Source: JAEULH01 sp963789785 (GTDB lineage: Bacteria > Pseudomonadota > Alphaproteobacteria > Rhodospirillales > Defluviicoccaceae). Taken from it: 64,000 nucleotides of DNA. A program made the position numbers and the translations under genes. The notes below the pieces were generated by a model. It had not been told where the DNA came from. It worked only from the letters and a program-made list of their open reading frames with translations, and made no database searches. Each line of letters opens with the position of its first letter. Within the stretch, counting starts at the first letter, position 1. The DNA lies in the NCBI GenBank assembly GCA_963789785.1, contig CAWBNC010000038.1:62001-126000 (forward strand), read 5' to 3'. Shown piece after piece: positions 16,855 through 25,685 of this stretch.

Positions 16855-18348
16855 GTGAGCGAGCACACGCCGCCCCATGGCAACCGTGCGCGCACTGCCG
16901 TCTTCAGCAAGCTCGCCCGCGATTACATGCGGCCCAGCGAAGAGGTTCTCGCCGTTCGCACGAGCACGCCCTGCGAGGACATGATCAGCCAACTGGTCGC
17001 GATGCGGGCAACCTGCGCCGTGATTATCGACGCCGCCGGCCGGCCGGTGGGGATTGTCACCGAACGTGACATCGCCTTGCGCATCGCCTACCGCGTGCCC
17101 GGCGAGACACCCGTGGAGCGGGTGATGACCTCGCCGGTCTTGACCATCCGCCGCACCGATTACCTCTACTACGCCATCGCCCTGATGCGGCGCCACGGCC
17201 TGCGGCACATGCCGGTCGTCGACGGCCGCGGCCAGCTCGCTGGCCTGCTTTTTCTACACGATGCGCTCGCCGCGACCGATGAGCAGCTCATGCTTCAGGT
17301 CGACCGGCTGACCCACGAGGGGACGCGCGACGGCCTGCGCGCGCTCAAGGCGGCCCAGGTCGGGCTGGCCGAGGATCTGTTCGCCGACAACTTGCCGGCG
17401 CCCGAGATCCAGCAGCTTCTGACCCGCATCAACAATGACATCTACCGCCGGGTCGGCGAAGCGACACTGACGCAGATGGCGGCGGAGGGCTGGGGTGACG
17501 TTCCGGTTGAGGCCTGCCTGATCGTCACCGGGTCGGGGGGCCGCGGCGAGAACTTCCTTTTCCCCGACCAGGATAACGGCATCATCATCGCCGACTACCC
17601 CGACGTGCGCCACGCGCAGGTCGACGCCTTCTACCGGGAGCTTGCCGAGCGGCTGTGCCGCGACCTCGATGCCATCGGCATCCCCTACTGCAACGGCTAC
17701 TGCATGGCGGTGAACCCGCTGTGGCGCAAAAGCCTGTCCCAGTGGACCGAACAGATCGCGCTCTGGGGAAAGAAGAGCAACTTCGTCGCCATCCGCCTGG
17801 CCGACATCTTCTTCGACTTCCAGCCGGTATTCGGCCGTCATGAGCTGGCCATCGAGCTACGCCGGCGCGTAACCGGGCTGGTGCGCAATAATCATCACTT
17901 CCTCCGCCAGATGTTCCAGGACAAGGTGGGACACAACGTCGCCCTTGGCTTCTTCGGCGGGTTCGTGACCGAACGCGAGCAGCGCGAGCACCGCCGTCGG
18001 GTCAACCTCAAGCATACCGGAACAATCCCGCTGGTCGGCGCGGTCCGCCTGCTGGCGCTGCGCGAGGGCGTCGAAGCGACCTCGACGCTGGAACGCATCG
18101 ATACTCTAGCCGGTCAGGGCGTGCTGAGCGGAAACGAGCGCGCCGACCTGACAGCGGCATTCGACCTCGTCACGCGCGTTCTTCTTCGCCATCAGATCGC
18201 GGATCTGAAGGCCGGCAAACCGGTCACCTACCATGTCGACCCGCATCGCCTGCCAAAGCCGGAACGCCATGCCCTGCTCGACTCGCTGAAGGCGATCGAT
18301 ACCTTGCGCAAGCGCGTCCACCTGGAGTTCACCGGCCAGATCTTCTGA
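16855..18348 (+). CDS. CBS-pair plus DUF294 nucleotidyltransferase-like signalling protein
   Basis: About 497 residues. Two CBS motifs occupy roughly residues 20-150 (VGIVTERDIALRIAYRVPG; HGLRHMPVVDGRGQLAGLL). Next comes a GlnD-type nucleotidyltransferase domain (GSGGRGENFLFPDQDNG near residue 225, with the metal-binding Asp-x-Asp) and a DUF294 C-terminal substrate-binding helical domain. Proteins of this architecture sit beside actP-like transporters in many proteobacteria and may sense adenylates through the CBS pair; the nucleotidylated target is unknown. The GTG at 16855 is chosen over the far-upstream TTG. It converges with the histidine kinase gene, leaving 66 bases between stops. Confidence 0.88.
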   Translation: MSEHTPPHGNRARTAVFSKLARDYMRPSEEVLAVRTSTPCEDMISQLVAMRATCAVIIDAAGRPVGIVTERDIALRIAYRVPGETPVERVMTSPVLTIRRTDYLYYAIALMRRHGLRHMPVVDGRGQLAGLLFLHDALAATDEQLMLQVDRLTHEGTRDGLRALKAAQVGLAEDLFADNLPAPEIQQLLTRINNDIYRRVGEATLTQMAAEGWGDVPVEACLIVTGSGGRGENFLFPDQDNGIIIADYPDVRHAQVDAFYRELAERLCRDLDAIGIPYCNGYCMAVNPLWRKSLSQWTEQIALWGKKSNFVAIRLADIFFDFQPVFGRHELAIELRRRVTGLVRNNHHFLRQMFQDKVGHNVALGFFGGFVTEREQREHRRRVNLKHTGTIPLVGAVRLLALREGVEATSTLERIDTLAGQGVLSGNERADLTAAFDLVTRVLLRHQIADLKAGKPVTYHVDPHRLPKPERHALLDSLKAIDTLRKRVHLEFTGQIF

Positions 18349-18414
18349 CGCGCCGCCTGCAAGGCCGGCGCATGTGCGAGGCCGCTCCGAGAAAATGCAG
18401 GCTTGGCGCGGCGC

Positions 18415-21192
18415 CTATCCGTCCGCGGCGGCACCAGCAGCCGCCGTCGCCGCCTCAGGGACGTCGCCCCGGCCGCGGGGATAGGGCACCGTGAAAAAGA
18501 ATGTCGCGCCTTTGCCCAGGGTGCTGCGCACCCAGATCCGGCCGCCGAGGTGTTCGACGATGCCGCGACAGATCGCCAGGCCCAGGCCCGATCCCATCGG
18601 ATTGCCGGTATTGCCAGCGCGGACCTGGTGAAACTTCTCGAAGATGAGTTCCTGTTCGTTCAGCGGAATGCCGAGGCCGTTGTCGGCGACGCTCACCGTC
18701 ACCCCGCGTCCGCCGGTTTCCAGCGAGACGTCGACACGGCCGGTACCGGCGGGGCAGAACTTCTCCGCATTGGACAGCAGATTGATCACGAGCTGGATGA
18801 GCTGGTCGCGATCGCCATGGATCGGCGGCACCCGGTCCGGTGCGTGAACTTCGAGCGCGATGCTTTTCTCCTCGAACAGGTGGCGCAGCGCCGAGACCGC
18901 GTGGTCGATGACGTCGCCGAGGTCGATATCGGTCATCTGCCACCTCATCCGTCCCGTTTCGATCTTGGTCAGGTCGAGGACCTGGTTGATCAGCCGGGTC
19001 AACCGCTCGCTCTCCCGAATGATAATCGTCAGGAAATGCTGCCGCTCGGTCAGGTCGAGGTCGGGCGAGTCGTGAAGGATCTCCGAAAACGAGCGGATCG
19101 AGGTCAGCGGCGTGCGCAACTCATGGGTGACCGTCGAGAGGAAATCGTCCTTCATCCGGTCGAGTTCGGTCAGCCGCTCGTTCGCCGCCTTCAGATCGGT
19201 CGTCGCCCGCTCCAGCTCGCGCGACTTCTGCTCAAGCTGACGGCTGTACTCGAGAACCTGGGAGGTCTCGTCGAGGATCTGCATGATCTCCTCGAGACCG
19301 ACCCCTTCGCCCTTCAGCGTGGTCGCAACCATTACCCGGGCCGAGGCCGCGCCGATTACGCCGGAGAGGCGGCGTTCGACGAACTGCACCAGATCGCCGT
19401 CGGCATGGGTCGCGTGGACGAGGTCGACCCGGTGGCTGCGCGCGTACTCGATGAAGATTTCTCGGGACCGGTCGCCGCCCAAAAAGCGCTCGGCCATCGC
19501 CCGCAGATCGCTGAGCGGAACCGCGCCCTGCCACAGTCCGGCGGGTTCCGCGCCCGGCTGGCGAAAGACCTCGACGAACAGCGTTCCCTGGATCCGTTCG
19601 ATCGTGCTCTGCCGGTCGGACAGAGAGACGGCGATAAAGGCGCCGACGTTGGCGAGAAGGCTCCAGAACAGCGAATGAGTAATGTGATCGAGGCCGTCGA
19701 GGCCGAACAGCGCGTAGGGGCGGAGCAACGCGATCCCCATCGGTCCGTTCTCGATGAAGGATCCCTCCATCCAGCCGGACAGCGCAAAAGATGGAACGAG
19801 CAGCGTGTATGCCCACACGACGAAGCCGGCGATCATCCCGGTCAGGGCGCCTCGCCGCGAGGCGCCTTTCCAATAGATGCCGAGGAGAATTGCCGGGGCA
19901 AACTGGGCGGCGGCGGCGAAGGAAACCAGGCCGATGGAGGCCAGCGCGAACAACTCGCCGATGAGCCGGAAGTAAAGGTAGCCGAGCAGCATGATGACGG
20001 CGATGGAGGTGCGGCGGATTGCCAGCAGCAGCCCGGAGAGGTCGCGCCTTTCGGCCATATGCAGCCAGGCGAAGCGAAGGAACAGCGGCATGATCAGGTC
20101 GTTGCAGATCATTGTGCTGAGCGCCACCGTCTCGACGATGACCATGCCGGTGGCCGCCGACAGGCCGCCGATGAAGGCGAACAGCGCCAGCCACGGCTGG
20201 CGCTCGGCCATGGGCAGGGCAAGAACGAAGGTGTCGGCATCGACCGTGCCGAGAGGAAAGCGCAGGAGCCCGCCGAAGGCGATCGGCAGGACGAAGATGT
20301 TGATCAGGAGCAGGTAAAGTGGAAAGAGCCAGATCGCCTTCTTAAGGTGACTCTCGTCGGTATTCTCGACCACGATCACCTGAAACTGCCTCGGCAGGCA
20401 GATAATTGTCAGCATGGCGACAAAGGTGAGCGGCAGCCACTGCGCACCGGCGGCGTCCGCGAGTTGCAGCTGCGCCAGCCGCGGTTCCGCCGCCGCCTGG
20501 TTGAACAGGTCTGCGAAACCGTCGAATAGGCCGTAGGTCACGAACAGGCCGACGCTGGTAAAGGCGACGAGCTTGACCACCGACTCGAAGGCGATCGCCG
20601 CGACCATGCCTTCATGATGCTCGGTGGCGTCGATGTGCCGGGTGCCGAAGAGGATGGCGAACAGGGCCATCATCGCCGCAATCCAGAGAGCTGTGTCGCC
20701 GAAGACCGGCATATCCGCCGGCGTCACCGCGGCGGTCACTTCCGGATAGTGGAGCAGAACATTGTAGCTGGTCGACACGGCTTTGAGCTGGAGCGACAGG
20801 TACGGCATGATCCCGACCACGGCGATGATGGTGACCAGCCCGCCGAGGAGGTGGCTCTTGCCGTAGCGCGACGACACCAGATCCGCGATCGAGGTGACGT
20901 GGTGGACCTTGCTGATCCGCAGGATCTTGCGCAGCACGATCCAGCCCAGAAGGAACGCCAGGGTCGGTCCCAGGTAAATCGGCAGAAAGCCGATGCCGCT
21001 CTTGGCCACCAGTCCGACGCTGCCATAAAAGGTCCAGGCAGTGCAGTAGACGGCGATCGACAGCGCATAAACGTAGGGGTTCGCGACCAGCCCACGACCG
21101 CGCCCGGCGCGGCGATCGGCGTAATAGGCGATAGCGAACAGCAGCGAGACGTAGCCGAAAGCCGCCGCAATGATGAGCCAGCCGGGGAGCAC
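18415..21192 (-). CDS. SSS transporter-fused sensor histidine kinase, CrbS/MxtR-like
   Basis: 925 residues. The first ~570 form a solute-symporter domain (SIAVYCTAWTFYGSVGLVAK; a CLPRQFQVIVVEN block). A coiled-coil linker (about 655-685) and a histidine kinase follow. The phosphoacceptor is His690 in FLSTVTHELRTPLTSIR, and the ATPase lobe shows NLLSNAEKF, VADNGLGIP and GSGLGLAICRGIVEHLGG. This is the CrbS/MxtR/CbrA-like architecture, which in Vibrio and Pseudomonas controls acetyl-CoA synthetase or carbon use. No receiver domain is fused; the lone receiver at 23855 is the obvious candidate partner. The ATG start lies 18 bases after the small membrane gene upstream. Confidence 0.92.
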   Translation of the reverse strand: MLPGWLIIAAAFGYVSLLFAIAYYADRRAGRGRGLVANPYVYALSIAVYCTAWTFYGSVGLVAKSGIGFLPIYLGPTLAFLLGWIVLRKILRISKVHHVTSIADLVSSRYGKSHLLGGLVTIIAVVGIMPYLSLQLKAVSTSYNVLLHYPEVTAAVTPADMPVFGDTALWIAAMMALFAILFGTRHIDATEHHEGMVAAIAFESVVKLVAFTSVGLFVTYGLFDGFADLFNQAAAEPRLAQLQLADAAGAQWLPLTFVAMLTIICLPRQFQVIVVENTDESHLKKAIWLFPLYLLLINIFVLPIAFGGLLRFPLGTVDADTFVLALPMAERQPWLALFAFIGGLSAATGMVIVETVALSTMICNDLIMPLFLRFAWLHMAERRDLSGLLLAIRRTSIAVIMLLGYLYFRLIGELFALASIGLVSFAAAAQFAPAILLGIYWKGASRRGALTGMIAGFVVWAYTLLVPSFALSGWMEGSFIENGPMGIALLRPYALFGLDGLDHITHSLFWSLLANVGAFIAVSLSDRQSTIERIQGTLFVEVFRQPGAEPAGLWQGAVPLSDLRAMAERFLGGDRSREIFIEYARSHRVDLVHATHADGDLVQFVERRLSGVIGAASARVMVATTLKGEGVGLEEIMQILDETSQVLEYSRQLEQKSRELERATTDLKAANERLTELDRMKDDFLSTVTHELRTPLTSIRSFSEILHDSPDLDLTERQHFLTIIIRESERLTRLINQVLDLTKIETGRMRWQMTDIDLGDVIDHAVSALRHLFEEKSIALEVHAPDRVPPIHGDRDQLIQLVINLLSNAEKFCPAGTGRVDVSLETGGRGVTVSVADNGLGIPLNEQELIFEKFHQVRAGNTGNPMGSGLGLAICRGIVEHLGGRIWVRSTLGKGATFFFTVPYPRGRGDVPEAATAAAGAAADG

Positions 21193-21210
21193 GTCCGCTC
21201 GCCTCCCGCC

Positions 21211-21504
21211 TCAGCCGCCGTCCGACAGCGCTTCGGTCTGCGGCGGAGCGGGCGCTACCCAATCGCCGATCCGTCGGCTGAGCCACGCCGTCAGCGCGAT
21301 CAGCACGGCCCAGCTTACGAAGAGATAAACAAAAAGCAGTGGAATACCGAAGACCTTGGCGCCCGGCGCGTCGAAAACACTCAGCAGCCACGGGCTGAAC
21401 AGGACGAAGCCGAGCATAAACAGCGCAACGAAATGCGCCGTCACATGGTCCGGCTCGGTCACCTCGCCGGTTCCGGCCGTCGCTGCCGCGCCGTTCGACT
21501 CCAT
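21211..21504 (-). CDS. Two-helix membrane protein, putative symporter small subunit
   Basis: 97 residues with two membrane helices (FVALFMLGFVLFSPWLLSVF and FGIPLLFVYLFVSWAVLIAL) and a basic loop SRRIGDW. The frame is open to 21591, but the ATG at 21504 is preceded by GGGAGGAGAGAG, a strong ribosome site. It lies directly upstream of the transporter-kinase fusion (18-base gap). By analogy with DUF4212/YjcH-type partners it may be the small subunit of the kinase's symporter domain. That function is inferred from position, not from a recognised motif. Confidence 0.75.
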   Translation of the reverse strand: MESNGAAATAGTGEVTEPDHVTAHFVALFMLGFVLFSPWLLSVFDAPGAKVFGIPLLFVYLFVSWAVLIALTAWLSRRIGDWVAPAPPQTEALSDGG

Positions 21505-21665
21505 CTCTCTCCTCCCTCCCGCATCAATCCGGTGGTTCGGCGCCGACGGATGAGCAGCATCCGTCATCTGACTCGAACCGCCATCGCACACCGCTCGAGG
21601 ATCGACCGACCTGACGCTTGCGGGCCAAACGTCGGATCCGATCCACTACGGGCGCGCCGGATGCC

Positions 21666-23783
21666 CTACACGCCCGCCAGCCTGGCCCGCGCCGCGACGA
21701 GCGCGTTGGTCGCCACCAGCGCTTCGTCAAGAGTGCGGATACCGCGCGCCTCAAGCACATCGATCATCCGCAAGAAAACCCCTGCCGCCACCAGCGCGTC
21801 GCCAAGCGCCGTATGACGGCCGTGAACCTCGATGCCGAAGCGCTCGGCGACCACGTCGAGGCCGTGCCTCCCCGTATAGTCATGCAAAAAAGCGGAAAGT
21901 AACAGCGTGTCGAGCACCGGCATGGCGAAAACGACGCCGCACTCCTTTTCCTTCAGTCGGAGAAACTTGAGATCGAAATCGGCGTTGTGGGCGACAAGCA
22001 CGGCCTCGCCGACGAACGCCCTGAACTGGGGCAGGACGACCTGGATCGGGGGCTTGTCTTTCACCGTTTCGGCGGTGATGCCGTGAAAGCGGGTCGATTC
22101 CCACGGAATCGCCCGCTTCGGGTCGACCACCCGATCGAACGACTCGCCGGTCAAAATGCGGCCGTTGACGATGCGCACGCCCGCCAATGCAACGATCTCG
22201 TCGCCGCCTTCCGGGTGCAGGCCGGTCGTTTCAGTGTCGAAAACGACGTAGGTGATGGCGCGGAGGGGCCGGTGCGCAATTTCGCCGAGGTCCCTCGGGC
22301 GGGCGAGCAGCTCGAAGTCATAGAATTCGGGCCGCGGCGGCAACCGCCGGACATCCGTCGCGTGGGTGCTGCGTTTCGGATGCGGCAGGGGCAGCCGCAA
22401 GCGCGCGACGCCGTCGCGATCCGTCAAGCTCCAGATATCGGTCCGGTGACGATCGAGCACTTCGCGCAGGCTCAAGCCCGCCAGGGTCTCGTCGAGACGG
22501 TCGGTCAGCCACAGGCTGAGCGCCGATGCAGGAACGTTGTCCCCGTGCCAGGCGACGTCGATGTAGACGTGGCGGTCACCGCGCACTGCCTCCAGATCGA
22601 AGCTGGCCGCGCCGGTGAGATCGCCGACCTTGAGGATCAGGCGATTGAGCAGCTCGACCAGCGTGTAACTGTCGCCATGCAGCCATTGTGGGAGACCGGT
22701 CATGACCGTGGTCACATCGCGCTGTTCCCTCAGTCGGCGCGAGACGTGATTGAACAGGTTGCCGGAATAGATGTCGCTCATCGGCCAGTGGCCGGTGATG
22801 ATGTCGCGGTAGTATGCGGAGAGGCGTTCGAGCCGGTTGGCGAGGAAACGGCTCTCGCTCAGGATCACCTGCTTGAACTGGCTTTGCTGGGCGGCGTCCA
22901 TGGTCGGATTGCCACCAAGGATCTCGGCAGCGGCCGATAGATTGGCCACCGGCGCGCGCAATCCTTCGGTCGCCTCGCGCAGGAGCCGGTCGCGCAGCCC
23001 GAGTGCGGCGAGCTCGTCGGTGTCGTCGTCGAACGTAAGGACATACCCGCTCGCGGTCCCGCCGGGATCGAGGATCAGGCTCATGCGCGTATCGAGAACG
23101 TGTCGGCCATCGCTGGTCGCGCCGACGAACGCGGCCATCAGCCCCTCCGGATGATCGGCATGGCGTCCGTCGGCAACCCGGTTGGTGAGCCGGCCGAGAC
23201 AATGCAGGATCGGCTGGCGGGTCATGAAGGTGAACAGCGAGCGATCGAGGCCGATGTCGCCGCCGATATGCAGAAGCTGCAGCGCCCGGCGATTGTAGAG
23301 CAGGATGTTGTGGCTAAGCGTGCAGACGATGACGCCTTCCGACAGATCCTGGAGAATGACCGCGAGCTGGTTCTTTTGCTGTTCGAGCGAACGGGTTGCG
23401 GTCGCGACCGCCTCTTCGATCGTATTTCGCGCCTGAGAGAGCTTTCGTACGAGATCGTTGACCGCCGTCGGCAGGCCGCCGAGTTCGTGGTTCTCGTCGA
23501 CCTCGATGCGATGCTCGGTGTTGGCGTAGACCACGGTCTGGATGCCGCGAACGACCGCCGCCAGCGGCGCCGCAAGGGCGTGGTCGAGAAAGCCCCAGAG
23601 GACGGCGATGACCGCGACGAGCAGGCAGGCGATGCCGCCGCCATAAACGATGACCATGCTCCGCACGGTCTCGCCGCCGTCGGGCAGCGCGGCGGCTATC
23701 AGCCACACGCCGACGACGACCGCGAGTAGCGCTGCCGCCGCCAGTCCGCCGAAGCATACGATGAGAAAGAGCCGTGGGCCCAT
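21666..23783 (-). CDS. Membrane sensor (HAMP/PAS, degenerate kinase) fused to DnaQ-type 3'-5' exonuclease
   Basis: 705 residues with an unusual order. Two N-terminal membrane helices (about 5-30 and 45-68) precede a HAMP-like stretch and coiled coil (70-140) and a PAS-like domain (about 145-265). A kinase-like module follows, whose phosphoacceptor His is replaced: TEGLRAPVANL stands where HELRTPL is expected, near residue 270. The C-terminal 200 residues are a DEDDh exonuclease, as in Pol III epsilon: FDTETTGLHP near 515, HNADFDLKFLRLK, and the final His-Asp in GRHTALGDALVA. Stand-alone exonucleases of this type neighbour actP in Pseudomonas; here it is tethered to a membrane sensor. It is leftward between the lone receiver and the transporter-kinase. 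Confidence 0.85.
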   Translation of the reverse strand: MGPRLFLIVCFGGLAAAALLAVVVGVWLIAAALPDGGETVRSMVIVYGGGIACLLVAVIAVLWGFLDHALAAPLAAVVRGIQTVVYANTEHRIEVDENHELGGLPTAVNDLVRKLSQARNTIEEAVATATRSLEQQKNQLAVILQDLSEGVIVCTLSHNILLYNRRALQLLHIGGDIGLDRSLFTFMTRQPILHCLGRLTNRVADGRHADHPEGLMAAFVGATSDGRHVLDTRMSLILDPGGTASGYVLTFDDDTDELAALGLRDRLLREATEGLRAPVANLSAAAEILGGNPTMDAAQQSQFKQVILSESRFLANRLERLSAYYRDIITGHWPMSDIYSGNLFNHVSRRLREQRDVTTVMTGLPQWLHGDSYTLVELLNRLILKVGDLTGAASFDLEAVRGDRHVYIDVAWHGDNVPASALSLWLTDRLDETLAGLSLREVLDRHRTDIWSLTDRDGVARLRLPLPHPKRSTHATDVRRLPPRPEFYDFELLARPRDLGEIAHRPLRAITYVVFDTETTGLHPEGGDEIVALAGVRIVNGRILTGESFDRVVDPKRAIPWESTRFHGITAETVKDKPPIQVVLPQFRAFVGEAVLVAHNADFDLKFLRLKEKECGVVFAMPVLDTLLLSAFLHDYTGRHGLDVVAERFGIEVHGRHTALGDALVAAGVFLRMIDVLEARGIRTLDEALVATNALVAARARLAGV

Positions 23784-23854
23784 GGCTTACATCGCGAAGA
23801 TCCAGATCGCACGCGTTCTTGCGCGCCGGGCGAAGGTTCCGCCTGGAGGTCGGC

Positions 23855-24229
23855 CTATGCGTTGTGGCCGAGAAGCTGCTTGACCTTCTCGGTCAAATCC
23901 CGCGTGGAGAAGGGCTTGGTGACGTAATCGTTGGCGCCAAGGGCGATGCCCTTCTCCCGGTCGACTTCCCGGCCCTTGGCGGTGAGCATGATGATGTAGA
24001 TGCCCTGCCACTCCGGATTGGCGCGCACCGTCTGGCAGACGTCGTAACCGTCGCGCTTTGGAATCATGACGTCGAGCAGCATCAGGTCCGGAGCGCGCTC
24101 TTCGACCGCGGCCAGAGCCTCAACGCCGTCGCGCGCAACCCTGACCTCGAAACCGGCTTTCTTCATCAGGAACTGTAGCGAGAGAACGATGTTCGGCTCG
24201 TCCTCGACCACAAGAATGGATTTCGCCAT
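23855..24229 (-). CDS. Stand-alone response regulator receiver domain
   Basis: 124 residues comprising a single CheY-like domain and no output domain. Phosphorylation-site features are present: acidic pair in VVEDEPN, phosphoacceptor Asp in LLLDVMIPKRDGYDVC, Thr in MLTAKGREVDRE, and Lys in YVTKPFSTRDL. It starts at an ATG behind GGGAGGAGGGA. It is the first gene of the leftward sensory cluster and probably receives phosphate from the transporter-fused kinase at 18415. It may act by protein-protein contact, since it lacks the DNA-binding domain of CrbR-type partners. Confidence 0.93.
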   Translation of the reverse strand: MAKSILVVEDEPNIVLSLQFLMKKAGFEVRVARDGVEALAAVEERAPDLMLLDVMIPKRDGYDVCQTVRANPEWQGIYIIMLTAKGREVDREKGIALGANDYVTKPFSTRDLTEKVKQLLGHNA

Positions 24230-24427
24230 TCCCTCCTCCCAGCTGTGGCGCTCGCGCTCTTTACAGGCAGTTCAAGCGCTTTCGGCGTTCCGCGCGCTGT
24301 CACTATAACATCTTTTGTGCGGGGAAAAGACTTCGCGCGGCTGAGCACGCGCCGCTCTGCGGCACAATACCTCGCGGCCACAGGTGCAGACGCCCGCATC
24401 ACGGCTCCCGCCAAGTCTCATGTGCAG

Positions 24428-24721
24428 TCAGGGTGCTCGGCCGGCGATCCCCAGGTGACGATGCTCGTGATGATGATCGCCGAGATCGGCGCCGTCGTGA
24501 TCGTGATCGTGGGGCTTGAGGTCGTGTCTGTCGTGCTCGTGGTCGTGGTCGCTTGCGTCCACCTCATGAGGATGCGGATGGGCGTGCTGGTGAATGTGGG
24601 CGTGTGCGTGTTCGTGAACATGCTCGTGCGCGTGGGCGCCGCCGCCATGGGCGTGCGGATGCGCGTGGGCATGGCTGTGGCTATGGTCGTGACGGTGACG
24701 GTGAAGATGACTGTCGTCCAT
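24428..24721 (-). CDS. Histidine-rich, probable metal-binding protein
   Basis: 97 residues, of which 35 are His, mostly in alternating His-x arrays (HSHSHAHAHPHAH; EHVHEHAHAHIHQH; DHDHEHDRHD). Such arrays bind Ni, Zn, Co or Cu in metallochaperones and storage proteins, for example the His-rich tails of SlyD and HypB. There is no signal peptide, so it is probably cytosolic. Start: ATG at 24721 with GGAG eight bases upstream; an upstream extension to 24808 is possible but unlike the rest. The opposite strand is open over the same span as a Val/Met-rich frame, which is the expected antisense of His-x codons. No metal transporter or enzyme is adjacent, so the metal is unknown. Confidence 0.65.
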   Translation of the reverse strand: MDDSHLHRHRHDHSHSHAHAHPHAHGGGAHAHEHVHEHAHAHIHQHAHPHPHEVDASDHDHEHDRHDLKPHDHDHDGADLGDHHHEHRHLGIAGRAP

Positions 24722-24925
24722 GACGAACTCTCCGGCGTGGCGTAGAGCCCGATATTGTCGCACATCCTCGGTCGGTCGCCAAACCAGACCGGCTATGGGT
24801 GGATCCAAGCTGAGACACTACTCGGCCGTGGTCCGGCCGGTACCAGCGGCCGTGCAAGAGAGGCTGTTGCAAGGCTGTCGCGCCGGACCGGTTGACATGC
24901 GGCACGGGGCGGTCACAGTTGCGGC

Positions 24926-25483
24926 ATGGCGGAGGGCGGCGATTTCTGGGTGTTCGGCTACGGCTCGCTGATGTGGCAGCCGGGCTTTCCCTACCTCGAA
25001 GCCGTGCCGGCGTTGTTACGCGGCTATCACCGCTGGTTTTGCGTCTACTCGCACCACTACCGTGGAACGCCCGATCAGCCTGGACTGGTTCTCGGTCTCG
25101 CGCCCGGCGGCTCATGTCGTGGGCTCGCCTTCCGTGTATCCGGCACCGACGAGGTTGCCGTGCGCGACTATCTCGACGAGCGCGAGCTGGTCACATACGC
25201 TTATCTGCCAAGAACCCTCCGGGTGGAGGCGCCCGCCGCCGCTGTCGATGCCTACACCTTCGTCGCCGATCCCGGCCATCGTCAATTCGCCGGGAACCTC
25301 GGTATCGAGCGCAGCGCCGAGATCATCATGGAGGCGCGCGGCGTCGCCGGGCTCAACCGCGATTACCTCATCAACACGGTCCGCCGGCTCGAGAAGGAGG
25401 GATACGTCGATGCACGACTGCATCCGCTGCTCAAGCGCGTCGAGCACCTGACCGGGGTTATTGAGGCCGGCAGCGGCATCTGA
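24926..25483 (+). CDS. chaC: Glutathione-specific gamma-glutamylcyclotransferase, ChaC family
   Basis: ChaC proteins cleave glutathione to 5-oxoproline and Cys-Gly. The 185 residues begin with the substrate-loop motif FGYGSLMWQPGFPY and continue with GYHRWFCVYSHHYRG, the conserved GLVLGLAPGGSCRGLAFRV strand pair and YLDERELVTYAYLPR holding the likely catalytic Glu. The length is normal. It stands alone on the plus strand, divergent from the His-rich gene, with 204 bases between starts. The ATG at 24926 is followed directly by the conserved fold, so the start is secure. Confidence 0.93.
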   Translation: MAEGGDFWVFGYGSLMWQPGFPYLEAVPALLRGYHRWFCVYSHHYRGTPDQPGLVLGLAPGGSCRGLAFRVSGTDEVAVRDYLDERELVTYAYLPRTLRVEAPAAAVDAYTFVADPGHRQFAGNLGIERSAEIIMEARGVAGLNRDYLINTVRRLEKEGYVDARLHPLLKRVEHLTGVIEAGSGI

Positions 25484-25685
25484 TTGCCGGCGAGGGATCT
25501 TCTCGGGCAGTCGTGCGTTAGTAGTAAAACCGGCCACGCACGGCGTGGCTGTTCGCCATTGCGCGGGCCGGCGGACGCTCGTTAACGTCGCTTTCCGGCG
25601 CCGACGCCAAGGGTTGGCAAGCGCGGGCGACGCACGGGCTCATGAAGGGTAAGGCGGGCACCGTAAGAGGGGCGCCGGACAGAGC

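Noticed and set aside
18349..18414. GC-rich imperfect inverted repeat between two converging genes
   Set aside because: CGCGCCGCCTGCA and TGCAGGCTTGGCGCGGCG pair only with mismatches and no T-run follows, so a bidirectional terminator is not convincing.
18403..20529. 708-codon rightward open frame opposite the transporter-kinase
   Set aside because: Shadow of the leftward 925-residue kinase with clear motifs; no features of its own.
24430..24720. CRISPR-like short repeats
   Set aside because: The near-periodic GCG/TGG units are codons of the His-rich protein; there are no spacers of constant length.
24245..24745. Val/Met-rich rightward frame that looks like membrane helices
   Set aside because: It is the complement of alternating His-x codons on the other strand; the hydrophobic pattern is a by-product of the CAC/CAT repeats.
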